Positions 64,000 through 64,000 of a stretch of 64,000 bases of DNA are shown here, one piece after another. The notes under the pieces were generated by a model that was not told the origin of the DNA, did no database searches, and worked only from the letters and a program-made list of their open reading frames with translations. How positions within the stretch are numbered: position 1 is the first letter of the stretch; every line of letters starts with the position of its first letter. Source of the stretch: Glutamicibacter sp002979865 (GTDB taxonomy: Bacteria; Actinomycetota; Actinomycetes; Actinomycetales; Micrococcaceae); NCBI RefSeq assembly GCF_050030965.1, contig NZ_CP188297.1:310001-374000 (forward strand), written 5' to 3'. The translations under genes and the position numbers were made by a program.

Positions 64000-64000
64000 C

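Overview
This window comes from a high-GC Gram-positive chromosome, most likely a Micrococcaceae member of the Arthrobacter/Glutamicibacter type. The evidence is a bifunctional HisA/TrpF (PriA) gene, a TlyA methyltransferase, a HelD/HelR-type RNA polymerase helicase, a mycothiol-dependent-type DinB-fold protein, an LppM-like lipoprotein, a DUF222-HNH nuclease, a typical actinobacterial rrn operon, and long C-terminal tails on IF3 and L20. Species cannot be fixed by eye. No phage, insertion sequence, CRISPR array or tRNA gene was seen.

Layout. 0-10 kb (minus strand): a conserved actinobacterial block, xerD (cut by the edge), Nudix, pyrG, recN, nadK, tlyA, a 57-residue ORF, a HAD phosphatase and a 714-residue protein with a very long RGG-type decapeptide array. 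10.2-16.1 kb: one complete rrn operon (5S, 23S, 16S, minus strand) with promoter, boxA-like leader, a long GT-rich spacer and a 23S processing stem. 16.3-23.2 kb: tyrS, helR, apt, a DinB-fold gene and argH. 23.5-26 kb: a macrodomain hydrolase and a DUF222-HNH nuclease. 26-32 kb: the compact operon argC-argJ-argB-argD-argF-argR. argG is absent from the window, and argH stands apart with its own probable ARG boxes.

32.2-42 kb (mostly plus strand): a quinone oxidoreductase, then a 1311-residue membrane-bound NRPS-like enzyme (adenylation domain, carrier domain, membrane segments and beta-helix repeats), an M1 peptidase, a PPK2 polyphosphate kinase and, convergently, a phosphopantetheinyl transferase downstream of a TPM-like secreted protein. 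The carrier domain and transferase form a plausible functional pair. This is the best candidate here for a poorly described pathway.

42-47 kb: an accessory-looking stretch of short genes: a phosphoribosyltransferase, three GNAT acetyltransferases and several hypotheticals. 47-55 kb (minus): translation genes pheST, an LppM-like lipoprotein, a Nudix hydrolase, a TrmH-type methyltransferase, rplT, rpmI and infC. infC appears to start at a rare AUC codon behind an attenuator-like hairpin. 55-62 kb: DUF1844, GNAT, MFS, SseB, then hisC-hisB-hisH-(49-residue membrane peptide)-priA, without hisD. 62-64 kb: a divergent LysM/lexA pair sharing SOS boxes, and a GH76 gene cut by the window edge.

Several genes (apt, hisC, sseB, the phosphoribosyltransferase and several GNATs) have a -10-like hexamer six to eight bases before the start codon and no clear Shine-Dalgarno, suggesting leaderless mRNAs.
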